The notes below the pieces were generated by a model. The model worked only from the letters and a program-made list of their open reading frames with translations, was not told the DNA's origin and made no database searches. DNA of 64,000 nucleotides from Rotaria macrura (lineage: Eukaryota > Rotifera > Eurotatoria > Philodinida > Philodinidae), in assembly GCA_900239685.1 (NCBI GenBank), contig OENT01000635.1, positions 26,193 to 90,192 of the forward strand, given 5' to 3'. The first letter of the stretch is position 1. Each line of letters starts with the position of its first letter. Positions 1 to 13,000 of this stretch are shown one piece after another. Position numbers and translations under genes: made by a program.

Positions 1-1531
1 AGGTTTACCAAGATACTTCATCCGTGCACACATTCTAGAATGACTGATTTGTCTCATTCACTTTTTGAAGTACACATAACTCTCGGACATAAGTCCGAAG
101 TTTTCACATTTATTATTTCAATGGAAACAAACTGACTTTGACAATTTAGATGACATTAAGTAGGATATAGTTTTCATTACTGCGACTGAAACGGTATCAG
201 AAGAGTCATAGATTAAATAATTAGATACATAGAGTATTAGTTTATCTAGTGTACTAATCATGTGATCTGAACCGTAGAATATCCATCTTTTTTTGTGTAG
301 AAGCATTCGATTGATCAACGAACATTGTCGTACAGAAAGCAATATGAACATCAATCCAATATTATTGGGGTAATGAAAAAACTATAGAATATTCTTGTAA
401 TTTGTTTGACCTATCGTAATCAATGGGCATCTACTTTGCTTTGAGCAATATTACAACCTCTGAGAAAATTTAACTCATGTTAAATACTATTCCTATTTGT
501 CACGAGTTTACGTTTATAGTGTAACATTAACTTAGGTCTTGATGGCTCTTCAACTACTCAATAATGACTCCTCGGCATGTGTAAATCACTGACTTGTTGA
601 GAGAGATTTGAACAAAATCTAAATTAATAGTGAAGCTAGTCATCTATTATTATACCACAAAACTTACGAAAGGTCTCTACCGACTATGAGATGTAGAATA
701 TTTTGTTCCGAAAAATGATCCACTTTGGATGCCCGATATACTTTCAACTATGGAGTGATGAGAAAAACACGTCTTTTTTCAACCAATCGATAGTTCATAA
801 AGTTTACTTCAAACAATGTTCTTTAACGATCTCAAATCTCATGCTTCCCTTATTTTCGGCAATTCTCTCCAATGAGTCAAATGGGAGAAGGTAAAAAATT
901 TCAAAGTCAGCACGAATATCATAATAAAGAACGAACGAAAATCATCTTGATTTCAATCAAGAAAAAAACAATTGTACAATATTTTTGAATAACGTTCAAC
1001 AATTAATTCAAGTGATACATTGAGATATTCACATTATTCATTGATGCAAGTTATCACAAGGTCACATTCAAACGGTTTTCATTTCTATAGAATATAACTA
1101 GTGTATGGTAGTAAAAAATCTTTTATTTGACTCTTCATAAAATAGATTTCTGACAAGATTGTTTCAAAAATCGGAGTACTACTGTATTAAATTTTCTTTC
1201 TTGAGAAATTTGACTTTATAGTGCATCAAATAAAAACTCTATTAACTAATGGATTCAATGACTGAAATTCAAGTATGAATGTACTTGAAGTCAAGCAAAA
1301 AAAGTAATATTCATGTTTTTTGAATATTGTATCTACGATATGCTACAGAAATAATTAATAAACTCATGTTAGTCTAGAATCATAATTCGTTGATAGATCT
1401 AAATAGTTAACAATATTTCGTATCAAAAGTATGGAAATGAATATGTTTTGAAAGTTGATGATTAATGATTGCGCCATTTTGTAAACAATTTTTTAAATTG
1501 CAATGGAAAAACGTTTGTTAAATGTTCAGTC

Positions 1532-1553
1532 ATATATATATATATATATATAT
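1532..1553. repeat. (TA)n microsatellite
   Basis: About 11 TA dinucleotides in a row, in intergenic DNA. Confidence 0.9.
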
Positions 1554-4500
1554 TTGTAGTATAATGTTTGAAGAAGATATTGAACAAACAAGGAACGAAA
1601 AAGTTCATGTAGCATTGCAATATTCTCTGTGGGCTTTTTATTTTCAATTGTTCGCGAGTGTTTGGACAACAATTAAAAAAGCCGGAGCATTTCTTTCGTC
1701 GCAAAGTATTTTATTGTACATAATACTGTGAAAGGTTTATGTAAAAAATAAAATGATTCAGACATGTCTTTCTTATGGATATGCTCATTCAAGAAAAACA
1801 ACAAAGCAATTTCTTCGAATGATGTCCTCCGAGGATTTAATATTGTGCCATCATAAAAGATGTGTCGCATCACAAAATCATGTTATTGACGAATCGATCA
1901 ATCATCCGAAGATTTTATCCTTGTTTTTTTTTATTCGCCTGACTCCATCGAATATTTTGCAGTCTTCTGGTTGAGCTGTTCTTTTTCTTTGTTACGCATA
2001 ATTTTTAAAATAGAATTGAATGAAATGGGTAGAAGACAATTTAAAAACTATAATAGTAACGGAAACTATTGTTTAAACTTATTTCATTGAACGATTTTAT
2101 GGTAACAGATTGACAACGTACTTTGTCATTCTTCTATTCAAACAAAAGACATTGAATACACGACGAAACATTATAAATGTTCTACAAAAATCAGCTGTTT
2201 CAACAAGCGAAACTAAATATTATCTAAAAGAATTTATAGAGTCTGGCATTCTTTTTCAACTTAATATTTACGGAGAAAAATTAATAATTAAAGATATTGA
2301 CAAAGAAAGCACACAAGCATTATTGTCTCTTGTGTCTTTTCGAAGTAGACGTATTATATTGTTCTTTTCATTTGTATGCTCCACACATCTTTCATATAGT
2401 TGTGCAGAGCAACAATGCCATTAAATATTCATGCCTAAAAAAAATAAAACGTAGTGTTTTCTTTTTTCATATGTGTGCATGCTTTTCAAAATGCACAAGT
2501 ACAGGTCAATTGAGGTTGATGCTTTTGATATGTATGCAACTTAATACTCTCATTCATGTCGACGTCGGTTGAGAAACGAGCAATGAAAGTATAAAATACA
2601 ATGAAGAAAATCGAGAACATGTCGAGTACTCTTAAATTAAATGATGATTAAACAGAATGATATTACTACTCTTGATAGAATCATTCGAATGATGATTATC
2701 GATGAACATAAAATTCTACATACGACTTGATTGATATTAATAGCATCCTATTAGTTTTTTACAAGCATAAATTATGTATGAGCATTCAAATACAAGTGTC
2801 AAATGTTAGACTTACTTCACAATTGATCCTTATAGATTGAGAAAGAACATCGCTGATATACGATTACTGACACTGTATGAACAACGTTTCATTATCATAG
2901 ATTAAATACTTCCTTGTTACATTTCTGAATTATAATATTTGAACATTGTAAAGCAATGTGTCTCGAAGTACATCGAATATAATTAGTATTTTCTCTCGTA
3001 ATCATTGACAGTGGTTCAATCGTATTTAAGGTTTTAATCCCAAATGGATAGCGCTAACAGGTTTTCATGTTTAATTCAATTACTCATACAGAAAAAGAAA
3101 TAGACATACGGAATAGTTTTTACTACAAAGATCGACACAACAACAACAAAACCATCTGTTTTTCTATTTTGAACAAAGAATTACAAGATTATTTTGTACC
3201 TATACTTTGCACATTATCTAGTTGTGCTCCTATTGATTATAACACTGCATCGATATCTGAAACAATTTAAGTTCACATCCTCATATAAAGACTCACTAGA
3301 TTATATTCGAGCGTAATACACACAAAAACAAATAAAATAAAATTCCATGAAACAAAAAGAAAAGCTGATTACAGAATTTTTTTTTCTGTATTTTGCTAAA
3401 TACATTAATGAAAAATTATAATGCGATGCAATGATTCATCATATTGTAATCAATGAAATGACATTGTGGAAAAAATAGCTAAGTTTCGGATTTAATTTCT
3501 TGAAATCTTGGCATGCATGAATAGAAGAAAAATCAACTTACGCACAAAATCACCATCTAAATGTTTTTAGCTACGTGCGTAACATTAAAGTAAGAAAAAA
3601 AGCAATCATCATTTTGTTGATATTTAACTTTCCCACACTAGCTTACATCATAGATGTGAATTATTTTTGTAGTTGTCACCGATTCAATAGAAACAACGAT
3701 CGGTCAAATAATAGAAGCTTAATTCTATTCGATAGATTCACACCCTTCATTTTTACATTTAATGTCACTCTTACAATCAACCAAAACATTATTCTGTAAT
3801 ATGAGAACATGATGTGTCTTGGCTTATTCGTTAACGATTCATTTCTTATAATAAACAAAAAAACAAAAAAAAACCGGAAAGAAACTAGACCATTTCATTG
3901 TGTTCATTCTCCTACTCCCACACGTTTTTTTTTAGACAGACACATCATTTCTTGGTTGTGGAGAAAAATAACAGAACTAGCGCAATAACAATAGATGTTG
4001 ATGACGAGTGGCATGCACGCAATGGGGAATGCATCCAGATTTTGACGTTCTGAACGCATCATAGAACGACAGAAAAAAAAAAGAAAAAAAAAGGAGGAAA
4101 AAAAATCGAGAACATAGCCACTATATTTTTTTCAGAAAGATCTTCTGCCATTATTGTCGATTCTGTTTCCCTCACCATAACCACCGCTAGTCTACTGTTG
4201 TCGTCGACGTTGATAAAACGGAAGATAGAAATGAGAAACTCACACTCCTTATCGTTTTCGATGGAACCACACAAGCCCCAAAAGAAACATTCCATCATTG
4301 ATAGTCATAAACTATAACGAGATATTATATCAACATGTTTTATTGAACAAAAATATTACTATGAACCAATCTCATATTCAACTAATTCATGATGACATTC
4401 AACAGTGAACAAAAATTTTAATAAAAAAATTGATCAGATTATATTTAGGTAAATATTTTCATAATATTTTTTCTTCTAAGAAATATAATTTTCTCAAAAA

Positions 4501-5807
4501 TAAAAAATAAAACACCTATTAGGACTATATTTTATATTTTCTTGTATTTTTATTAAAGAAAACGAGTTCAAGGATTAACTTGTTTTTACTTTTTAAATAA
4601 CGAAACTAATTTAAATAATTATTATTGATATCAATAATAAGATCAAAAAAGATCTACATAACTAGGCTTCTGTTTCTCATTCTTGACATTGATCTCAGAT
4701 TTTTCATGAATATAGACAAGAACATACGCTTTTTGTCACTAACATGTATATATATATATATAGGCCTTTTATTGCCTATCAAGCTGCTAGAAGGGTTTAT
4801 TCTTTTTTTTTCTTCTATTCTGTTTTTTTTTCTTATATAGGATGGTGTCTCACCAAAAAGAAAGATAATGTCCACATAGAAAAAAATGGAATCATAATTA
4901 CAGTTTTTTTTTAGAATTATTCTGCATCATTAAAGTTTCTCTTTTAACATAATTTTTGAGAAAAAAAGACTGTAATGCTTGTAAAGAAACGAATTCGATA
5001 GAATCTATCTACTCTAATTAACTTACGATTGAAAGAAATTTCATTACCGAAAACTTTTCCTACGTGGATATAGAAGCATTGCAAATGTGTTCCATCTTCA
5101 TCAAAATTCAATGCTATCGATACGTTTACGACAGATGAAAGAACTTCGCTTTGTGCCGTATTATTTATTTATGTATGATACTATTTTTTACTTTTCTCGA
5201 GCTGGATACAAATTTATATATATATATTGATAATAATTATTGTGGTTATTCGCTACTTATGCCAGAATTTCTAGATTTTTTACAAATGATTAAATTTGTC
5301 TCTCGAGCTAGTACATATAGTTTGAAAATCATTAGCGTTCTTCAAACTTTCTTATAGTTTTAGTTTAAATTTTAGTAAATAATCTAACAGTAAATATAAA
5401 ATCATCTGGAAATCGATAATAGCATCACTCGCATTGAATACGTGTTAGAGAGTCTATCTATCGTTGACCGTGCATGTTACATATATATATGCACAGCTGT
5501 TTCTTTTCTCATTGCTTCGCAATCACAAATGCCATCAAACACCTTCCCCACAAGACATTTCTTTTTCTTGCTTCTTTTTATTTTAGATTGGATCTCTTAC
5601 TTTATTTTTTCAAATATAGTCATTAAATATAAACGAGAATAAGGCATCGATTAATCATCATAAGTAAAAAAAAAGACGGAAAGTCAATAGGCCTATGCGC
5701 ATTTGTCGATTTACAACCAAGAAAAAAGAAAAAAGTTAAGGCATCATAGCTACACCTGTCTCAATTCACTTAAATATGATCAATGCTTTATCTTTTTTTG
5801 TCGATGA

Positions 5808-5825
5808 TTCTTTTTTTTTTAATAG
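5808..5825 (+). promoter_or_regulatory. 3' splice acceptor before the first gene (5'UTR intron or trans-splice site)
   Basis: A T-rich tract runs into AATAG, a good acceptor, 66 bases upstream of the ATG at 5892. No coding exon is visible upstream. The site could end a 5'UTR intron or receive a spliced leader, which is known in rotifers. The sequence alone cannot separate these. Confidence 0.4.
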
Positions 5826-5891
5826 AAAGCCACTTTCTCATATTCCAATTGATATCGACACAACATATTCGTTGCAAATATAAGTATTAAA

Positions 5892-8720
5892 ATGAGTGAC
5901 GAAAATCGAGATCCATCTTCGAGTCCTTTACCAACAAAAATACGTCCGAAACCGATTGATGCGAAATCTGCAGCAGCATCATCATTAGTATCATCATCTG
6001 ACAGTCCGAAATCAGCGACAATAACCAATATATCACAACGATTACCTTCGACATCAGTTGAAGTATCCGTTGGTGATATTCTATCAACTGATGATAAGCG
6101 TGCATCGGTTAGTGTTCTTAAACAACAACCACGTTATTCATCATCATCATGTTCATCGTCGGAATTCGGCGATGTAGGAGAGAGTACATTTACAGCAACA
6201 AATAAAATGGATCTAGGTGAAGCTACACGTGAATTAACGCGTCTACTGCATATTGGTAATGATAGTTCAAACACTGAAATACATCTAAATCCTGATGCAC
6301 CAGATTTTACACCAGTAGACTTTAGTCCAACATATCGTTCAGAATTGGCACCAGCACATTTACGTCGACGTGCAACACAAGTTGATCATTATCATTATCG
6401 TTATTTACGTTCACGTTATTATTCAGAATCATATCCTTCGGTACCAACAGGTAATTCTGCAATACGACCATTACTTTCGCTTATACCACAACATTTCCCA
6501 AATAATCGTCAAACATGGAATAATACAACAAATGCACCATCATCATCATCTAATACGTGGTGGCAAAATGAGTATAGTAATCCACCGAGTTCAGCGTCAT
6601 CGTATCATTCGAAACCAGCCTATTCACCATATTCTCCATTGATGCCACCATTAACAGATGATAGCCTGTATCCAAGTAAACATTCATCAAAACGACAACG
6701 TGTACATTCAAGTCGAGCTTTTGTTTTTCCAAATCAACAAACAGCTAATAGAAAACGTTCCTATTCAGGTCCTGAAACTCCATTACAACCTCCGCCAACA
6801 CATCTCGATGGTATTCATTCATTAACAAAAATAATGGTTGACGTTCTACGTATGATTGATCCACTACCAATAAGTGAAGAACAAGAACAAAAAGAAAAGA
6901 AAGAATCAATTTCGACTTCAACCTTACAACAACAATCACAGAAGAATCGACAATCATCAAATCCTCATTATCAACGACATTCGCAACAACTACTACAACA
7001 ACAGCAAGAAGAAATAAATGAATCTAACGATGTAGAAGATGTTTTCGTTAATGATGAAATTCCAACAATAACAGCAGCAATCAATAAACTATCAGGTAAT
7101 ATACCTATATTTAAAATATGTTTTTTTTCAACGATACATTGTTTTCAGCTGTGTTCTAACATTCATCGGTAATTACAATCAGTATCCCACGTAATATCTA
7201 TCAACTAGTCTTGAAATTGATCATCGATAATCTGTTATTTCATTTAAGAGTGTCATTTTTATTTATTTATTCTTCTTGTTAATGATCATTGAAACAATCA
7301 ATCTTCTGATATTTCCTAATTAAATAAGACTTAAGTCAATGGTCTAAAACATGGACTAATAGCATTAATACATATGTACATTCTCCCGTACGAGTCTCTC
7401 TGTAGATAATTGTTTTTGCTTACATCATATTCACGATTGATTACGCTTCTAAATGACTTGTATAAATACCAAAGATTTTCTTCCTGACAGCTAATTGTAA
7501 ATTATTCTATATAGTATCAACCATGAACTAGTCAATATAGTGCTCGTTTGTAATGTGTAAATAACGAGTAGAATATGAAAATTAAAACAAAGGGCAGACC
7601 GAAACAGCACCATATCTATCTATTGACACTCATGTATAGCAAGGTTATCAACAATAAACAGTGAGTGCCTTGGGTATTTATACATATAGAAAATATAACG
7701 AAGCATAACACCATATTCTATTTTATTAACGAGTTTATTTTGTACATTGCGAAGATCGAATTTCATCGTATGAAATACATATACATCTATGTATATATAT
7801 ATATATATACATAGAGATCATCTTTTTTTCTTGTATAAGATTCAATCTCGCTTCTTATAATACAATCTATGTTACAAAAAGAAATTATGAAGACATAATA
7901 GACGAGAGCTATTGACAAACAGAATCTACTATTGATGTATAAAAATCTATTTATCAACATAAACGATAGTTACGTACATCGATTGTATCATCAATCAAAT
8001 TCTAATCATGTGAAAGAATTTGATATCAGTATATATCACACTAGCCAATTATTGTCCTTGCTCGAGATGACTGCTAAGTATAGATATATCTATATATCCT
8101 CACATCTGGACACTATACTAAATAATAAAAGTGTCAAAAAAAATAATGAAGTGAATAGAGAAAAGCATCGAAGCGTAAAAACAACCGATACATTCGTCAC
8201 TAAAAGTTTCGCGTCAATTATAATTATATCTAATGCATTTGTTTTTTTTTCATGTCTTTCGTTTTGTTTTCCTAACAATGATTAGAAATTATTTTTAGAA
8301 ATTTTTCAATCGTTCGAAAAAATACTTTTCATTATAAAATCATTTTTTGTCGTTCTTGTATATACAAGCCTCAAACATTCTATGTGTGTGTTTGAGTGGA
8401 AAAAAAACTCTTTGGGGATCTATTCTTAAGATTTTTTATTTTTCCAGAATTGCATGATGAGAAAAAAACACAAACAACAAAAATAATTTTATTCTGACTA
8501 TTTAGATACGTCCAGTGAATATAAAAATCTATTAACAGTCAATGATGACAATGAACACAAGCAAGATTCGTCAATAAATTCAACTGATATTGATGTCAAT
8601 GAGACAACAAATGTTCTTTCAAAACCTTGTGCAAATGATGAATCATTCCATGAAATTAATACAAATGAAGAATCAACAACATCGATGCCGACTGCAACAA
8701 CTACTCAAGCGACTAACTGA
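5892..8720 (+). CDS. Disordered Ser/Gln-rich protein with PAM2 (PABP-binding) motif
   Basis: Two exons, 5892-7095 and 8506-8720, joined by a 1410-base GT-AG intron (donor GTAATA, acceptor TATTTAG, phase 1), give 1419 bases and 472 aa. The ATG at 5892 opens the long frame and follows an AAA context. No folded domain is recognised. The protein is mostly Ser, Thr, Asn and Gln with a poly-Gln stretch near residues 365-375. Residues about 129-142 read EIHLNPDAPDFTPV, matching the PAM2 consensus LNxxAxxFxP. In known proteins this peptide binds the MLLE domain of cytoplasmic poly(A)-binding protein (ataxin-2, PAIP, GW182, TOB). A basic patch (KRQRVHSSR) lies near residue 270. A predicted helix at about 315-330 (SLTKIMVDVLRMIDPLP) is the only other ordered-looking part. 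A role in mRNA regulation is inferred from PAM2 alone. Confidence 0.78.
7787..7814. repeat. 28-base perfect palindrome around a (TA)n core
   Basis: CTATGTATAT on the left is mirrored by ATATACATAG on the right with TA repeats between. It lies in the intron of the PAM2 gene and is probably a microsatellite by-product. Confidence 0.8.
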
Positions 8721-10015
8721 CAGAACATGAATGCATATGTTACTTCTCTAATAACTCTTTAGATAAATCACATACATCAGCATTATTAATACAACCGAAG
8801 TCAAGTGTAATGATGAAATTTACACATTATTCTCTGACTAAATTTTCTTAATATTTACCGAAAACCCCCCACATTCTGTCTCTCTTTCTATTCGAACATA
8901 CTTTATAATTGTGTTTATGTTCGTTGTAATTTTCGTTTTTTTTTTCTTCTTCTCTTTTCTTTCATTTAAAACCTTTCAGTGAAGAAAAAAAATATTTAAA
9001 TAATGGAGGGCTAAAGTATGACAGAAAAACATTTCAGATGAAAAACAGCTAATGCAATATTCTAATTCATTTCATTCTTTGGTCTGTGCCTTAGAGTTAA
9101 ACAAACATTTTAAATCATTATCACCAAAAATGAAACTCTTGAAAAATCAATAGGCTCGAAAAAGAAACGAAGGACACACTTTCTTTCCTTCGATGATAAA
9201 GAAACATTCATTTGCCATCAGGCAAAAGTATATAAATGAGCTATAATAAAAATGGAAAGACAAAGACAATCATTAATGACAATAAGGAAAAGAAACATCG
9301 TGTGCAAGAAGAAAGTTAAAGAATGGAATAAAAATAGCTAGAAAATGGGCTTCAACAATATTTTACATGGGAACGAATGCAACATATGATAATGATGATG
9401 ATGTTAGCATGCATAAAGAAGAAAAGTAACGGCGAAGAAATATGAATACTTCATGGCATATTCTTCATTCAATCTATACTTGTACTAGTGAGAATTCTGT
9501 GAAAACAGAGAAAAAGAAAAGACCGACCAGTAAGCTGCCGAAGCAGAAGTAGAAGAACAGGAAAAGAAAGAGAAAAACAACTCTAGTATACTGGGGAAAA
9601 AATTATAGCACCATAAATGCAAATGAATCAACCTCAGAAATATAACCACGTCATATTTTTTTTTCTTTTTACTTATACCATTGACATGTCAAATAAAGTC
9701 TTTTATATTTTGTTGCGGCTATGCTGCGATGATTACTAGTTTTAACAATGATAATTGCGATGAACGGTATAAATAAATAACATTGAATACCATAGAAAGC
9801 GTAGCGATGTAGGCCAAAAATGTTTATGATGATCGCGAAAATCAAAGAGACAGAGAACAAGGTAAAAGAGAAAAAAGAAAGAGCGATGTTAGAAGAGCGT
9901 CGGCGATGAGAGAACAAGAGAAGAAGAAAAAAAGCGAAGGAAACAAATAAAAGCTACTGATTCAGTTACGTCGCTTACGAGCAAACTACACTACCATTCG
10001 AACATCAACGATTCA
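8721..10015. other. Intergenic region between the PAM2 gene and the giant gene
   Basis: No credible coding exon. An AATAAA at 9245-9250 may be the polyadenylation signal of the upstream gene. The last 100 bases are purine-rich (AAGAAGAAAA) and may hold the 5'UTR of the giant gene. CTGATTCAG near 9957-9965 could be an acceptor for a 5'UTR intron or spliced leader. Confidence 0.45.
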
Positions 10016-13000
10016 ATGACGAATCGTATCCCATCATCATTCAATAGTAACAATAACGATCAAAATAGTTCTGTATTTAATATTCATTCGACGAATACAA
10101 CACACTCATCAAATAACATTTCATCATCAACTTCTCACCCTACGTCCTCAATGAGTCGTCATTTACATGAAAATCAACCATCGTATTCATCAATAAGTCT
10201 TCACGGGATATCATCATCATCAGTACCTTATTATAAAGCACATTATCTAGATGATTCAGATACAGAAATGATTCGAGAAGAAATTCTTGAAATTATCCAT
10301 CTCGATCATTATCCAACATTACTTGAACGTTGGGGTGATGATACGAAAACAACGATTCAATATGATGGAGATCTCATAATTGAAGATCATGTCGAATTCG
10401 AAGAAGATGAACCAACACATACTGAAGAGATCTCATATGAAATAATATATTCAGGCAATGCTATTAAATCAACGAAAGAAGTTCTACATACACATATAGA
10501 ATCTCGAAATTTTCGTAAAATTAGAAAACGACGAATTAAACGTAAAAGACAAAAACAAGATATGCCAACAAGTAATATCGATGAACGTGCAACACAGTTA
10601 CTCGATAATATGCATAATTTATCAAATAAAATTAATTCAATTATTGAAAATAGCAGTTATAGTAACGATGACTTCTCCGGTGACAATTATAAAATAACAA
10701 ATATCGATCATAGTATTGAAAATATAATTACAAAATGTTCAAAACAAACCGATGAGACTATTTCTTCCATGACTTATGGTAAGTTCCTAGTTTCTATTGC
10801 TTTTGTTTCCCATAGTTTTGAAATATTTGAAACACACACACACACACAAAGGAAGAAATTCCCTTGATACAATGCGATTTAATTACATTGAATGAGCATG
10901 ATCTTAAAATAGTAGTTGTATTGTATGAAGCTTAAAATATACATGAAAATTGATATAAAATAAGTTTTCAAGTTCTTTTCATTCAAGGTTTTCTAATCCA
11001 AACAAGATTAGCACTACATTGAACAAAGACAAATGTTAAGATTTTTTTATACATGTATGTGTATATACGTATATATGTTTCAATTGTGATCTCTAGCAAA
11101 GATGCTCAATAAAGAATACATCTCACATAAATCAATCAAGTAGAATAAATTGTTTGATACATAATTATTTCATATGAAATATGTTAAAATTTTTTTGTTA
11201 ATCATAATTCTCGAGTATATTAGTTCGAATGACATGTTAACATTAGAACAATCAGTTATGTATTTTTGATTTGCACTAGTAAATAGACCAAAATAAACTG
11301 ATCCTATTTACAGATTTCAAGTAAATATGGACTGATTTTGAAAATATTATGAATAATTAACCTTGAAGAACAGCGATGATTTGATCAAATAAGAAAAAAT
11401 TACTAAATTGACGAAAACAAGTTAATAATTAGTGTCGTTAATAAATATACAGTAGAAATCTTTTTTTTGTATTAATTTTAACTTGAAAATAGAAGAAAAA
11501 TATTTCTTTCAAATTTTTTGTTTGAGCTCATTAATATCGATTTGGAGCTGTGTGTAACGTGCCATTCGCTATTTTATTATACGTTCTTAATGCATATTTA
11601 ATCGATTTTTTTCTTCTTACAAATACACCATATGATAACAATCAAAAACGTCGGGTTTTTTTTTCCTACTTTGTTCATAAATACTATCATTAATCATCGA
11701 TTACAACGAAAAAGAACACTCATTATGTTTGATTACAGGAGATGATCGTTCCAATATTGATCTAAATGACAATGATGCAAGGTCATCTACTGGCAATGAA
11801 CTATTTTCAATAAAATATCCTAACTCGAACGCACAACATCAACATTGTCACAGTCAAACAAAACAACAAGAGTATCAAATTAATCTTATATCACAAAACG
11901 TAGACGCTGAAAAAAATCTCAAAGAATCGCATTCATCGTATTTACTCTCAACGAATGAAACACATACGTTATGTCCTGATCACGAAATTCAATCGAACAC
12001 AGAATCATCAATCAATCGTTCAATAACAGATGATAATGAAGGACAGAAAACTCTATTGGAAAATTCAGATTTTTATCAACAAGAGATATTTCTCGACAAA
12101 AAAGTAACTTTCTTTTCATAAGTCAATTCAAATAAAATAACAATTAATTGAATCCTTTTTTTTTTATTTAAGAAAACAACAACAGAAGAAATATTGCTGG
12201 ATCATGAAAAAACACAAACAATCACAAATCGATCATTGAAAATTAATGCAAACAATACTTCCATTCAATCTCCGATAACAATGAACGATGGAATCGAAGG
12301 TATTTTTCATCAAAATTTTCTATTGTTTTTTTTTGTTGAAATTAGTAATATTTCGTTTATGCCCAGTTTCATTTGATGAAAGCAACCGTCATTTACTTTC
12401 TCAAATTACACTAACTCAAGAATCAATATCAAATATTGATTGTCATCATGAAATTCTATCGAATCCAACCGAGTGAGTAATGAAAATTCGTCAATATTCT
12501 AATCTGATTAATTTTAACGTTTTATTTTTCAGTGAAAATGTATCGATCGATAAAATTACAAATATTAAAAATAAAACCTTTCAAACTATCATCAAATCAG
12601 AAGAACTAAAAACAACTCATACACAGTTAGATCACGAAAATATATCATTTCCATGTACTCGAACATCTTCTAGGATAGAAAATGAATACGTAACAACTTT
12701 TAAAACTGTTATAGCATCAAACGTGCTAGGTGAAACAAGCAGTGAACTTGTTAGTTGTCCATTGACTTTACAATCTTCGTCAGATGTTAGTAATACGAAT
12801 CTAATAGCAAGAAACGAAAATATTCCTGATAATAGTCTAGGGTAAATTTTTCCTATTTTCTTCATTGATGCGAGTCTAGTTTCTAATGTTTTGCTATTCA
12901 TTTTGTAGTACGCAAAGTCTAGAATCAACAAGTTTCATTGTCAGTCAAGAACAATTAATTGTCGATGAACATCATTTATCAACTGAAGAAGATATAGACG

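Larger units (their letters stand above)
1..5825. other. Left intergenic region, no supported gene
   Basis: AT-rich DNA with many stops in all frames. Open frames here are about 100 codons or less, as expected by chance at this composition. Visible content is a (TA)n run at about 1532-1553, a shorter one near 4748-4762 and several poly-A/T tracts. One frame at 2110-2424 has a faintly protein-like stretch, treated under findings. The right edge (about 5808-5825) is a pyrimidine tract ending in AG just before the first gene. Confidence 0.5.

Noticed and set aside
7932..8285. 117-codon frame inside the intron of the PAM2 gene
   Set aside because: Length is within chance for this AT content and the translation looks random. 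The spliced gene model spans it cleanly.
9669..9917. Minus-strand 82-aa hydrophobic frame upstream of the giant gene
   Set aside because: AT-rich DNA gives Phe/Ile-rich frames often. No start context, family or splice support.
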